Origin: UMGS1387 sp045539625
GTDB lineage: Bacteria > Bacillota > Clostridia > Oscillospirales > CAG-382
Assembly (NCBI GenBank): GCA_045539625.1
Contig: JAZQFS010000056.1
Span: forward strand, 1 to 62,022
Direction: 5' to 3'
DNA length: 62,022 nucleotides
A model generated the notes under the pieces. It had not been told where the DNA came from and did no database searches. It was given only the letters and a program-made list of their open reading frames with translations. Both the position numbers and the translations under genes were made by a program. Positions 1-6,974 of the stretch are shown here, piece by piece (position 1 is the first letter of the stretch; each line of letters starts with the position of its first letter).

Positions 1-455
1 TCGTTTACAAAGTGAACTGTCGCACCTGTTACCTTGACGCCGTACTTTAACGCTTCTTCATGAACTCTGAGCCCGTAATATCCCTTGCCGCAGAAAGAAG
101 GAATCAACGCGGGGTGCACATTGATTATTCTTTCGGGATACTTTGAAGTAAAGTGCTCTGTAAGAATTGTCATAAAGCCTGCGAGTACGATAAGGTCAAT
201 TTTTCTGTCTGTCAGAAGGTCAATAACCCTATTTTCAAAATCAAGCTGGTCGGCACATTCCTTTTTTACTACGGGAACAGCCTCAATACCTGCATTTTTA
301 GCTCTTTCTATGGCATACGCCTCTCTGTTGCTGGCAACAACAAGTACAATTTCGCCGCTTGTTATAATACCGCTGTTCTGCGCATCTATAAGAGCCTGTA
401 AATTTGTTCCGCCGCCCGAAACAAATACTGCAATTCTTGCCTTGTTATTTAGCAT
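1..455 (-). CDS. purN: Phosphoribosylglycinamide formyltransferase, 5' part only (runs off left edge)
   Basis: Transfers a formyl group from 10-formyl-THF to GAR, the third step of purine synthesis. The minus-strand frame begins with ATG at 455 and reads MLNNKARIAVFVSGGGTNLQ, the glycine-rich start typical of PurN, then continues (AIDAQNSG, VVASNREAYA) to the window edge, so about 150 residues are visible. Its start codon lies inside the end of purM (7-base overlap at 449-455), which points to translational coupling in a purE-purM-purN operon. Identification is confident from the N-terminus and gene order; the C-terminal catalytic Asp region lies largely outside the window. Confidence 0.9.
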   Translation of the reverse strand, partial: MLNNKARIAVFVSGGGTNLQALIDAQNSGIITSGEIVLVVASNREAYAIERAKNAGIEAVPVVKKECADQLDFENRVIDLLTDRKIDLIVLAGFMTILTEHFTSKYPERIINVHPALIPSFCGKGYYGLRVHEEALKYGVKVTGATVHFVN

Positions 456-1489
456 ATTACAACTCCGTCATTTCCTTCGATTATCTCACCGATGATGTAA
501 GCGTCTTCGCCGTTAGCCTTAAGAATTTCAAGTGCCTTATCGGCATCCTTCTTGTCAAGGATAATGCTCATACCCACACCCATGTTGAAGGTGTTGAACA
601 TATCTCTTTCGGGAATGTTTCCTGTCTTTGCGATAAGGTCAAATATAGGAAGAACACGAACTGCACTCTTATCAATCTTGGCAGTAAGTCCGTCGGGAAT
701 ACTTCTCGGTATGTTTTCATAGAAGCCGCCGCCTGTAATATGTGAAATACCCACAACACTGTCAACCTGTTCAAGAAGTGCAAGAACGGGCTTTACGTAA
801 ATTCTTGTAGGTGTAAGAAGTGTTTCGCAAACACTCTTTCCCGAAAGCTCTGCGACAGAAGACTTGATATCAGCGTTTTCTACGTCAAACACCTTACGTA
901 CAAGTGAAAAACCGTTTGAATGTACACCGCTTGAAGGAAGCGCGATAATAACGTCGCCTGCCTTCATCTTAGTGTTGTCAATAATCTTGTCCTTATCAAC
1001 CACACCTACCGTAAAACCTGCAAGGTCATATTCGTCTACAGGATAAAAGCCGGGCATTTCCGCTGTTTCGCCGCCGATAAGAGCAGCTCCTGACTGAACA
1101 CAGCCTTCCGCTACGCCCGATACAATGGCTGCAATCTTTTCGGGAACATTCTTTCCGACAGCAACATAGTCAAGGAAGAACAAAGGCTTTGCACCGCAGC
1201 AGATAACATCGTTTACGCACATGGCAACACAATCGATACCGACAGTATCATGCTTGTCAGCAAGAAACGCCATCTTAAGCTTTGTACCAACTCCGTCTGT
1301 ACCGCTGACAAGAACAGGCTTGCTTATACCTGTAAGGTCAAGCTCAAACAAACCGCCAAACCCGCCTATACCTGAACAAACGCCGCTTGTCATAGTGCGA
1401 GCAATGTGCTGCTTCATAAGCTCAACAGCCTTGTAGCCTGCAGTAATATCTACGCCTGCATTCTTATAACTTTCGCTAAAACTTTTCAT
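449..1489 (-). CDS. purM: Phosphoribosylformylglycinamidine cyclo-ligase (AIR synthetase)
   Basis: Closes the imidazole ring of AIR from FGAM with ATP, a cytoplasmic step of purine synthesis. The 346 residues match the usual family length. Visible hallmarks are the N-terminal SYKNAGVDITAGYKAVELMK, the GVGTKLKMAF motif, the ICCGAKPLFFLDY segment, the GGETAEMPGFY motif and the HITGGGFYENIPR segment. An AAGGAG-type ribosome binding site precedes the ATG. It lies 18 bases downstream of purE and overlaps purN, so the three are one transcription unit. It ends in TAA. Confidence 0.97.
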   Translation of the reverse strand: MKSFSESYKNAGVDITAGYKAVELMKQHIARTMTSGVCSGIGGFGGLFELDLTGISKPVLVSGTDGVGTKLKMAFLADKHDTVGIDCVAMCVNDVICCGAKPLFFLDYVAVGKNVPEKIAAIVSGVAEGCVQSGAALIGGETAEMPGFYPVDEYDLAGFTVGVVDKDKIIDNTKMKAGDVIIALPSSGVHSNGFSLVRKVFDVENADIKSSVAELSGKSVCETLLTPTRIYVKPVLALLEQVDSVVGISHITGGGFYENIPRSIPDGLTAKIDKSAVRVLPIFDLIAKTGNIPERDMFNTFNMGVGMSIILDKKDADKALEILKANGEDAYIIGEIIEGNDGVVIC

Positions 1490-1507
1490 ATCCTCTATTC
1501 TCCTTAA

Positions 1508-2002
1508 TCAGTTATTATAGGTTTCTTCAATTGTCTTATTCTTTGCAAGAACCTTTTCGGCACCCGCTTTTCTTGCATCATCAAGCTTCTTTGCAAGCTC
1601 GTCATCTGAAACTGCAAGAATTTCTATTGCAATAAGCGCCGCATTTGCCGCACCGTTGATTGCCACTGTTGAAACAGGAATACCTGTAGGCATCTGTACA
1701 GTTGAAAGAAGAGCATCCATACCGTCAAGATTTGACGATTTTACAGGAATGCCGATAACGGGAAGCGTTGTGTTTGCAGCAATTGCACCTGCAAGATGTG
1801 CTGCCATACCTGCCGCTGCAATAATTGAACCAAAACCGTTCTTTCTCGCATTAACGGAAAAGTCACGGGCTTCAACAGGTGTTCTGTGCGCCGAATAAAC
1901 GTGCACCTCGAAAGGAACTCCGTATTCTTTAAGAGTGTTGATAGCTTTTTCAACTACCGGCAGGTCGCTGTCGCTGCCCATAATAATGCCTACTTTTTTC
2001 AT
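1508..2002 (-). CDS. purE: N5-carboxyaminoimidazole ribonucleotide mutase (class I PurE)
   Basis: Converts N5-CAIR to CAIR in purine synthesis. The 164-residue length and motifs are canonical: GIIMGSDSDLP at the N-terminus, the SAHRTP active-site loop with its catalytic His, AAGMAAHLAG and the GIPV segment. It is the first gene of purE-purM-purN and is preceded by GGAGG and a good sigma-A promoter (2066-2094). It ends in TGA. No purine riboswitch fold was evident in the short leader. Confidence 0.96.
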   Translation of the reverse strand: MKKVGIIMGSDSDLPVVEKAINTLKEYGVPFEVHVYSAHRTPVEARDFSVNARKNGFGSIIAAAGMAAHLAGAIAANTTLPVIGIPVKSSNLDGMDALLSTVQMPTGIPVSTVAINGAANAALIAIEILAVSDDELAKKLDDARKAGAEKVLAKNKTIEETYNN

Positions 2003-2065
2003 AATTTCCTCCGTTTATGTAAAATAATTAAAATTAAAAAACAAAATCAACAGTTTACCTAATAT

Positions 2066-2094
2066 ACTATATCACATTACAAACCAAAAGTCAA
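2066..2094 (-). promoter_or_regulatory. Sigma-A promoter of the purE operon
   Basis: On the minus strand TTGACT (2094-2089) is followed after 17 bases by TATAGT (2071-2066). About 65 bases separate the -10 from the purE start codon. Confidence 0.75.
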
Positions 2095-2151
2095 CAAATT
2101 ACAAGTATTTTCGTGGAAAAATATTGCAAACAACAGCTATAAAAGCACAAA

Positions 2152-2174
2152 AGGAACCACATTACGTGATTCCT
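2152..2174 (-). terminator. Terminator after the MgtC-like gene
   Basis: An imperfect stem AGGAATCAC/GTGGTTCCT with a five-base loop, followed on the minus strand by CCTTTTGTGCTTTT. It begins three bases past the stop codon of the MgtC-like gene. Confidence 0.6.
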
Positions 2175-2176
2175 CT

Positions 2177-2872
2177 TTAAAACTCAAGTCCGATTATAAA
2201 ATCGTTGGTACAAAGTCTGTCGGAAAGCTCAACGTGAGAAAGATTCGAAGGTCTTTTAACAACACATTCAATTCTGCACTCATTCTTTGAAATTTTCTCG
2301 AAGCTTACGTCTTTTACAACAATCTTTTCCTGCTCAAGTATGCCCTTAAGCTTTTCAACAGGCTTATCGCATACTGCCACCTTAAAGGTCATAATTGAGA
2401 TTGATGTCTTGTTTATAATCTTTGTGGAATGTAAAAACCACTGACAGAAAACAAGAATCAAAGTACAGCCAAGACCGATTATGTACTGCCCTGCACCGAT
2501 TGACATACCTACTGCCGCTGTTGACCAAAGACCTGCTGCCGTTGTAAGACCGTTGATTGAATTTCTGCGCACAAATATTGTACCTGCACCCAGAAAACCG
2601 ATACCTGTAACAATTGTTGAAGCTACTCTTGTGGGATCGACTTTAATTATTTCATCGCCCATTTCAACAGCTCTTGCAATCATATCTTCAAAACCGTATT
2701 TTGACACAATCATAAACATTGCCGAGCCGAGAGCAACAACAAGATGCGTTCTGATACCGGCATCCTTAAGTCTTGCTTTTCTTTCCATGCCGATGAGTGC
2801 ACCGCAAATTGCTGCAACGATTATCCTGATGATACACTCAAGGTCAAAATAAGAAAACTCAGGTAAACTCAA
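2177..2872 (-). CDS. MgtC/SapB family membrane protein
   Basis: A 231-residue membrane protein with four or more hydrophobic segments in the first 150 residues (IIRIIVAAICGALIGMERK, HLVVALGSAMFMIV, IVTGIGFLGAGTIF, the AAVGMSIGAGQY-LGCTLILVF region) and a soluble ACT-like C-terminus of about 75 residues. GALIGMERK and GIGFLGAGTI are signatures of the MgtC/SapB family, whose members are linked to magnesium limitation or act as regulators of ATP synthase or transporters. The substrate or role here is not deducible. It has its own promoter and terminator, so it is a single-gene unit. Confidence 0.88.
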   Translation of the reverse strand: MSLPEFSYFDLECIIRIIVAAICGALIGMERKARLKDAGIRTHLVVALGSAMFMIVSKYGFEDMIARAVEMGDEIIKVDPTRVASTIVTGIGFLGAGTIFVRRNSINGLTTAAGLWSTAAVGMSIGAGQYIIGLGCTLILVFCQWFLHSTKIINKTSISIMTFKVAVCDKPVEKLKGILEQEKIVVKDVSFEKISKNECRIECVVKRPSNLSHVELSDRLCTNDFIIGLEF

Positions 2873-2906
2873 TGAAAACTCCTCCTTTTCGTTAATAATG
2901 TTTGAG

Positions 2907-2935
2907 ATTATACCACTTTAATCCAATAAAATCAA
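2907..2935 (-). promoter_or_regulatory. Sigma-A promoter of the MgtC-like gene
   Basis: TTGATT (2935-2930), a 17-base spacer and a perfect TATAAT (2912-2907) on the minus strand, with AAGGAGGAG just before the start codon. Confidence 0.75.
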
Positions 2936-2975
2936 ACCTTAAAAAATAAATATCGGAAAACAATTTATGAACTGA

Positions 2976-2996
2976 TGTTAAGTGATTTACTTAACA
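2976..2996. promoter_or_regulatory. Inverted repeat upstream of the sugar isomerase promoter (possible operator)
   Basis: A perfect 7-base inverted repeat TGTTAAG-7-CTTAACA lies 43 bases upstream of the -35 box of the gene at 3092. Its position suits an activator or repressor site, but no binding protein can be named. Confidence 0.4.
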
Positions 2997-3038
2997 GACA
3001 TCAGACAAATTATTTGTATTTTATTGCAATTTGTTTTA

Positions 3039-3067
3039 TTGACAAAAACACCATTACGTGCTATAAT
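3039..3067 (+). promoter_or_regulatory. Consensus sigma-A promoter
   Basis: TTGACA (3039-3044), exactly 17 bases, then TATAAT (3062-3067), a perfect consensus. Transcription would start about 16 bases before the ATG at 3092, leaving a very short leader with GGAGG. Confidence 0.85.
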
Positions 3068-3091
3068 CAAGAAAAAATGGAGGTAATTATT

Positions 3092-3811
3092 ATGAAATAC
3101 GCGCTTCAATTATACTCAATTAAGGATATTTCCGAACAGCAGGGACTTCCCGTAACCCTTAAAACCGCAAAGGAAATGGGTTATGACAGCGTTGAATTTG
3201 CAGGCTTTTTCGGTCTTACCGTGCCCGAAGTATTAGCTGAGCTTGACAAGAATGGTCTTGGTGTAATGGGACTTCATCACGGTATCAACGAATTGAGAAA
3301 TGATGCCGCATCCTGCGTAAAGCTCGCAAAGGAGCTTGGCGCATACAGCCTTTGTGTTCCCTATTACAACACAGATTCGTTACAGGGCTGGATTGATTTC
3401 GGCAAGGAGCTTAACGAGTACGGCAAGATGTTCCGTGAAGCAGGAATTCTTTTCGGCTTCCACAACCACGTTCATGAAATGGTTGACGTTGAAGGACACA
3501 AGCCCATTGACCTCATTTTAGAGAACAGCGACAAGGAAAACGTATTCTTTGAAATGGACACACGCCATGTGGCACTTGCAAAGGTTGATCCTGTTGATTA
3601 CGCAAAGAAGTATGCGGGAAGAATTGACGTTCTCCATGCGAGAGACACAGACGGCACGGAAGACTGTGCAGTTGGTGCAGGTATAGTAAACTTTCTTGAC
3701 GTTGTTAAGTATGGCGAGAATGTTAATATGTTTGTTGTTGAAAACGAAAACTTCGGCAAGAACACACAGCAGCTTATTGACAGTGCGGCATACCTGAGAA
3801 AGAATTTCTAA
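3092..3811 (+). CDS. Sugar phosphate isomerase/epimerase family protein (AP endonuclease-like TIM barrel)
   Basis: A 239-residue TIM-barrel protein of the xylose isomerase-like/AP endonuclease 2 superfamily (IolE/IolI/YcjR relatives). Visible features are ALQLYSIKD at the N-terminus, GYDSVEFAGFFG, GLHHG, GFHNHVHEM, FFEMDTRHV and DVLHARD, which carry the His, Glu and Asp metal ligands expected in the family. The frame is open upstream, but GGAGG lies immediately before the ATG at 3092 and the homology begins there, so the upstream start at 2975 is rejected. The substrate is not identifiable; carbohydrate neighbours suggest a sugar or inositol derivative. Confidence 0.85.
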   Translation: MKYALQLYSIKDISEQQGLPVTLKTAKEMGYDSVEFAGFFGLTVPEVLAELDKNGLGVMGLHHGINELRNDAASCVKLAKELGAYSLCVPYYNTDSLQGWIDFGKELNEYGKMFREAGILFGFHNHVHEMVDVEGHKPIDLILENSDKENVFFEMDTRHVALAKVDPVDYAKKYAGRIDVLHARDTDGTEDCAVGAGIVNFLDVVKYGENVNMFVVENENFGKNTQQLIDSAAYLRKNF

Positions 3812-3832
3812 ACTTTGCTTAATACATAATAT

Positions 3833-3866
3833 GGCGGTGGCAATAAAAATGCCACCGCCTTTTAGT
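3833..3866. terminator. Strong bidirectional terminator
   Basis: A perfect 10-base stem GGCGGTGGCA/TGCCACCGCC with a 7-base A-rich loop, followed by TTTTAG on the plus strand. It lies between convergent genes and can serve both. Confidence 0.85.
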
Positions 3867-3870
3867 TTAA

Positions 3871-6828
3871 TTAAAGTACAATGCTGAATACTTTGCCGTC
3901 AAAGTCATATTTGTAACCCATAAAGTCACACAGCTCATTGACAGACATAGTCGGAATACCGTCTCGCATTGTCATGGGAACACGAAGCTTCACATCTTTA
4001 CCGTCAACAACAGCTTTATCGCTGTCAAGAGTATAAAGAACAGTATGTTTTGTTGAAGCAAGCTCAAGAGTTCTTGTTGTTTCAAAATACTTCCAATAAA
4101 GCTTAAGACGTCTGAAGCAGCCAAGACCGGGATCAAATGAAACAACTACATCCTCGCCCTTGATTTCGGGACAGTACTCGCAACGGCACTCATTTCCGTC
4201 GGCAAGAATTCTGATTTTTACATATTCTTCACCCACATATTTCATAAGCTGAACACTAAGAATCTCAAAAGCAACTTTATTCATATTGTCAATTCTGAGG
4301 TCTGTGATTTTGCCCTTCCAGGTTTCAAGCGCCGCAGCGTTGAAATCATACGTAACAACGCCGTCCTTTGTATGACCGTAGAAGTTGGGACTGATTTTTT
4401 TGTGATTCCACCTGTCATCTTCGGTTGTAAGGAAAGGAATACGGAAGGTGGAATATCCGTCAAGGGATTTAAGTCTGACTCTTATATGAGTACCCTCGCA
4501 GGCATCAAACAAACCGTTTTCTTTATCAACAAAAAGAACATCATAGTGTTCGAAATCGTCATCTCCGGGACGTGCAATAACGGAGTTTTCGGTAAATTCC
4601 AAATCAACATTGCAACGGTGAACAATTTCTTTGCTGAAGTCAAGCTCTTTAACAACGGTGTTGGGCACAACACCTTTGACAGGCTCATAGCCGAGACGTC
4701 TTACCATTACTCTGTCGGGTACTCGCAGGTAAGTAATTCTCTTTTGCTGGTTTTCATCGGGCAGCAGGTTTTCGTTATGTCCCTTTTCATCAACAAACAC
4801 CTTGCGGATTCTGTCAAGATATTCAAAGCCGTGAAGGTGACTTGGCATAATATAAGTACCCTCGCCGTATTCGTTCCAGGTTGACATCATAAAGAGCTTA
4901 TCCTGCCAATCCTTTTGTGTGATGTCGTCATTGTGTTTCTTGATAAATCGAAGAACTTCTTCAAAATCATCGGGAGTAATAATCGGAACTCTTGCATCTG
5001 CACCGTGCCACGGACAGGGATTGAAGCCGACAGAAGCTGTCTGCATATATGCGGCAAGTCCCTGTTTTTCGTGATAGCCGTTAAGATTGTTAATGCAAGC
5101 CTTCTGATGGTCGGGACTGTAGCCCTGCTTTCCGAAATGATATGTATATGTGATATCAGCGTACTCGGAAATATCCTTGTAAAAACCGTTTGCCGTTGCC
5201 ATAATGTACATGCCGTCAAAGCCGTAGCGTTTGATATCCTCATTCATAAAGGCAATTACTTCCTTCGCCTTTTCAGGTCCTCCCCACTGTTCCACAAACT
5301 TCATGCACCACAAGTTTACTATAGGTCTGTTATTTATTATCAGATATCTCGGATCGGTAAAATAGTATTCACACCAATATGGCCAGATATATGCTTTGAA
5401 ATGCTCGGGGTTGGTGTTTTTGTACATGGTATTTTCCCACATAATGATAAATTTCATCATATCACTGTAGCGGGCATTCATAAAGCCGTCACGCAAAGCA
5501 TTATCCATACGTGAACGCTTGAAAGGCTGCGCAAGAATAGAGTCGGGACAGTACCAGCAGAAGTGCTGGAAGGTAACACCGTGTTCAACCATCATTTTGA
5601 TTTCCCAATCGGCAACCTCGGGCAAACCTTCATCGTAAGGTCCGATAAGCGGAAGATTGTCCTTGAAGTATGTAATTCTGTCCCATCCGAAATGATGTCC
5701 CTCACGCCACATATTACAGATGTTCATACCCACTTCGTACTCGGGGTGTCTTACGGGTTTTGGCTCGGGACAGTAGTCATCATATTTGATATTGGCTTCG
5801 CATACAATATCCGCAAATCCGAAAGAGCCGTCCTTTTTTGCATCGAAGCTTACAAGAATACCGTCAAAGCTGCTTTTTTTCATTGAAAATGTGCCGCATT
5901 TTTTGCCGCAGATTTTTACAACAACATCAGTACCCTCTGTTTCAAGTCTGATTTCCTGCCAGACGTTGGCAGTGTAGTTACGTAAAAAATCTCCGTCAAG
6001 TGTCTCAAAAGCACAGTTATTTGTTCTGACACCGAAAATTTCTTCATCCTTATTTTTGAGAGAGAATTTTACCTCATCTGTTCCTTCAGGCATTATAAAG
6101 TAGCCTTCAAGAATGACGTTCTCCGACTTCTCAACAGGCAGAAATGCAGTTTTCTTCTCCCCTGCCTTTGCAGTAACGGAAGGATAGGTATATCTGTTCT
6201 TCCAGTCATCATACTGAACGTCGTTCATAACGAAATCGCCGTCCAGTACCCATGGCTCAGGCATATACTTCTCTGAGCCCAAAAAGTTTTCATTGGCAAT
6301 ATAGTCGATGTATAATTTATTCTTTACAGGCTCAACTATAATTTCCGTTTCGCCCGTCGTTCCGAGAATAAGCTTTGCAGCATCTTTGAACGAGTTGAGT
6401 ACAGATGTTGCAACCGTCTTGCCGTTTACTGCAAAAAGAGCCGTTTTGTTATCAAGGTCAAAAACAGTTTTCGTTCTGACAACGCCGAGAACCGACGGCT
6501 CATCTGTCTTTTCGCCGTTAAAGCTGAAATAACCGTCACGAGTGACAAACTCAAAAAGCACCTCATCGTTTTCAGAGCACATTTTAACATAAACTCCGTC
6601 GGCAGTCTTTTCGGTGATATAAAGCATTTCAAGTGCCATTTTTCCGCTTGTCTGCTTTTGAAATTCACGGATAACTCTTACACCGTAGCCTGATGCATTA
6701 TCTTTTAATTTTACGGGAAATGCCGAATCTGAATCATTGTTCACTCTGTCATCATAATCCCAAGATGATGCCGCACTAAGAAGATTGAATCTTATATCGT
6801 CAATTAAATACTTTGCCTGTTTCTGCAT
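3871..6828 (-). CDS. GH99/WbsX-like glycosidase without export signal (paralogue A)
   Basis: A 985-residue protein. Residues 1-350 are two concanavalin-like beta-sandwich segments (SWDYDDR start, KLYIDYIANE). Residues about 360-680 are a TIM-barrel domain with WREGHHFGWDRI, YDEGLPEVADWEIK, FCWYCPDS, MKFIIMWEN, YLIINNRP and STWNEYGEG. The two Glu residues three apart in WNEYGEG resemble the catalytic pair of GH99 endo-alpha-mannosidases and WbsX proteins. The last 50 residues resemble a copper-amine-oxidase-N ('stalk') domain (VVDGKDVKLRVPM). There is no signal peptide or SLH domain, unlike the paralogues at 42406 and 50827, so it is probably cytoplasmic. The family is reasonably sure; the substrate is unknown. 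Confidence 0.78.
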   Translation of the reverse strand: MQKQAKYLIDDIRFNLLSAASSWDYDDRVNNDSDSAFPVKLKDNASGYGVRVIREFQKQTSGKMALEMLYITEKTADGVYVKMCSENDEVLFEFVTRDGYFSFNGEKTDEPSVLGVVRTKTVFDLDNKTALFAVNGKTVATSVLNSFKDAAKLILGTTGETEIIVEPVKNKLYIDYIANENFLGSEKYMPEPWVLDGDFVMNDVQYDDWKNRYTYPSVTAKAGEKKTAFLPVEKSENVILEGYFIMPEGTDEVKFSLKNKDEEIFGVRTNNCAFETLDGDFLRNYTANVWQEIRLETEGTDVVVKICGKKCGTFSMKKSSFDGILVSFDAKKDGSFGFADIVCEANIKYDDYCPEPKPVRHPEYEVGMNICNMWREGHHFGWDRITYFKDNLPLIGPYDEGLPEVADWEIKMMVEHGVTFQHFCWYCPDSILAQPFKRSRMDNALRDGFMNARYSDMMKFIIMWENTMYKNTNPEHFKAYIWPYWCEYYFTDPRYLIINNRPIVNLWCMKFVEQWGGPEKAKEVIAFMNEDIKRYGFDGMYIMATANGFYKDISEYADITYTYHFGKQGYSPDHQKACINNLNGYHEKQGLAAYMQTASVGFNPCPWHGADARVPIITPDDFEEVLRFIKKHNDDITQKDWQDKLFMMSTWNEYGEGTYIMPSHLHGFEYLDRIRKVFVDEKGHNENLLPDENQQKRITYLRVPDRVMVRRLGYEPVKGVVPNTVVKELDFSKEIVHRCNVDLEFTENSVIARPGDDDFEHYDVLFVDKENGLFDACEGTHIRVRLKSLDGYSTFRIPFLTTEDDRWNHKKISPNFYGHTKDGVVTYDFNAAALETWKGKITDLRIDNMNKVAFEILSVQLMKYVGEEYVKIRILADGNECRCEYCPEIKGEDVVVSFDPGLGCFRRLKLYWKYFETTRTLELASTKHTVLYTLDSDKAVVDGKDVKLRVPMTMRDGIPTMSVNELCDFMGYKYDFDGKVFSIVL

Positions 6829-6942
6829 AATTTTTCCTCTCCTTATTACAGAAATTTAGTACATCTTCAGTTTAAGTCAATATCAAAAATAAGTCAATAG
6901 ATTTACTTAAATTGATAAATTAATGACCGATTTTAACACAAA

Positions 6943-6965
6943 CTCCCAAGCACAGGGCTTGGGAG
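6943..6965 (-). terminator. Terminator after GH99-like paralogue B
   Basis: Stem CTCCCAAG/CTTGGGAG with a seven-base loop, ten bases past the stop codon of the gene at 6975, followed on the minus strand by TTTGTGTT. Confidence 0.65.
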
Positions 6966-6974
6966 CTGTATGAT

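Noticed and set aside
2003..2176. Purine riboswitch upstream of purE
   Set aside because: The leader is short and I could not find the conserved aptamer core; a plain promoter explains the region.
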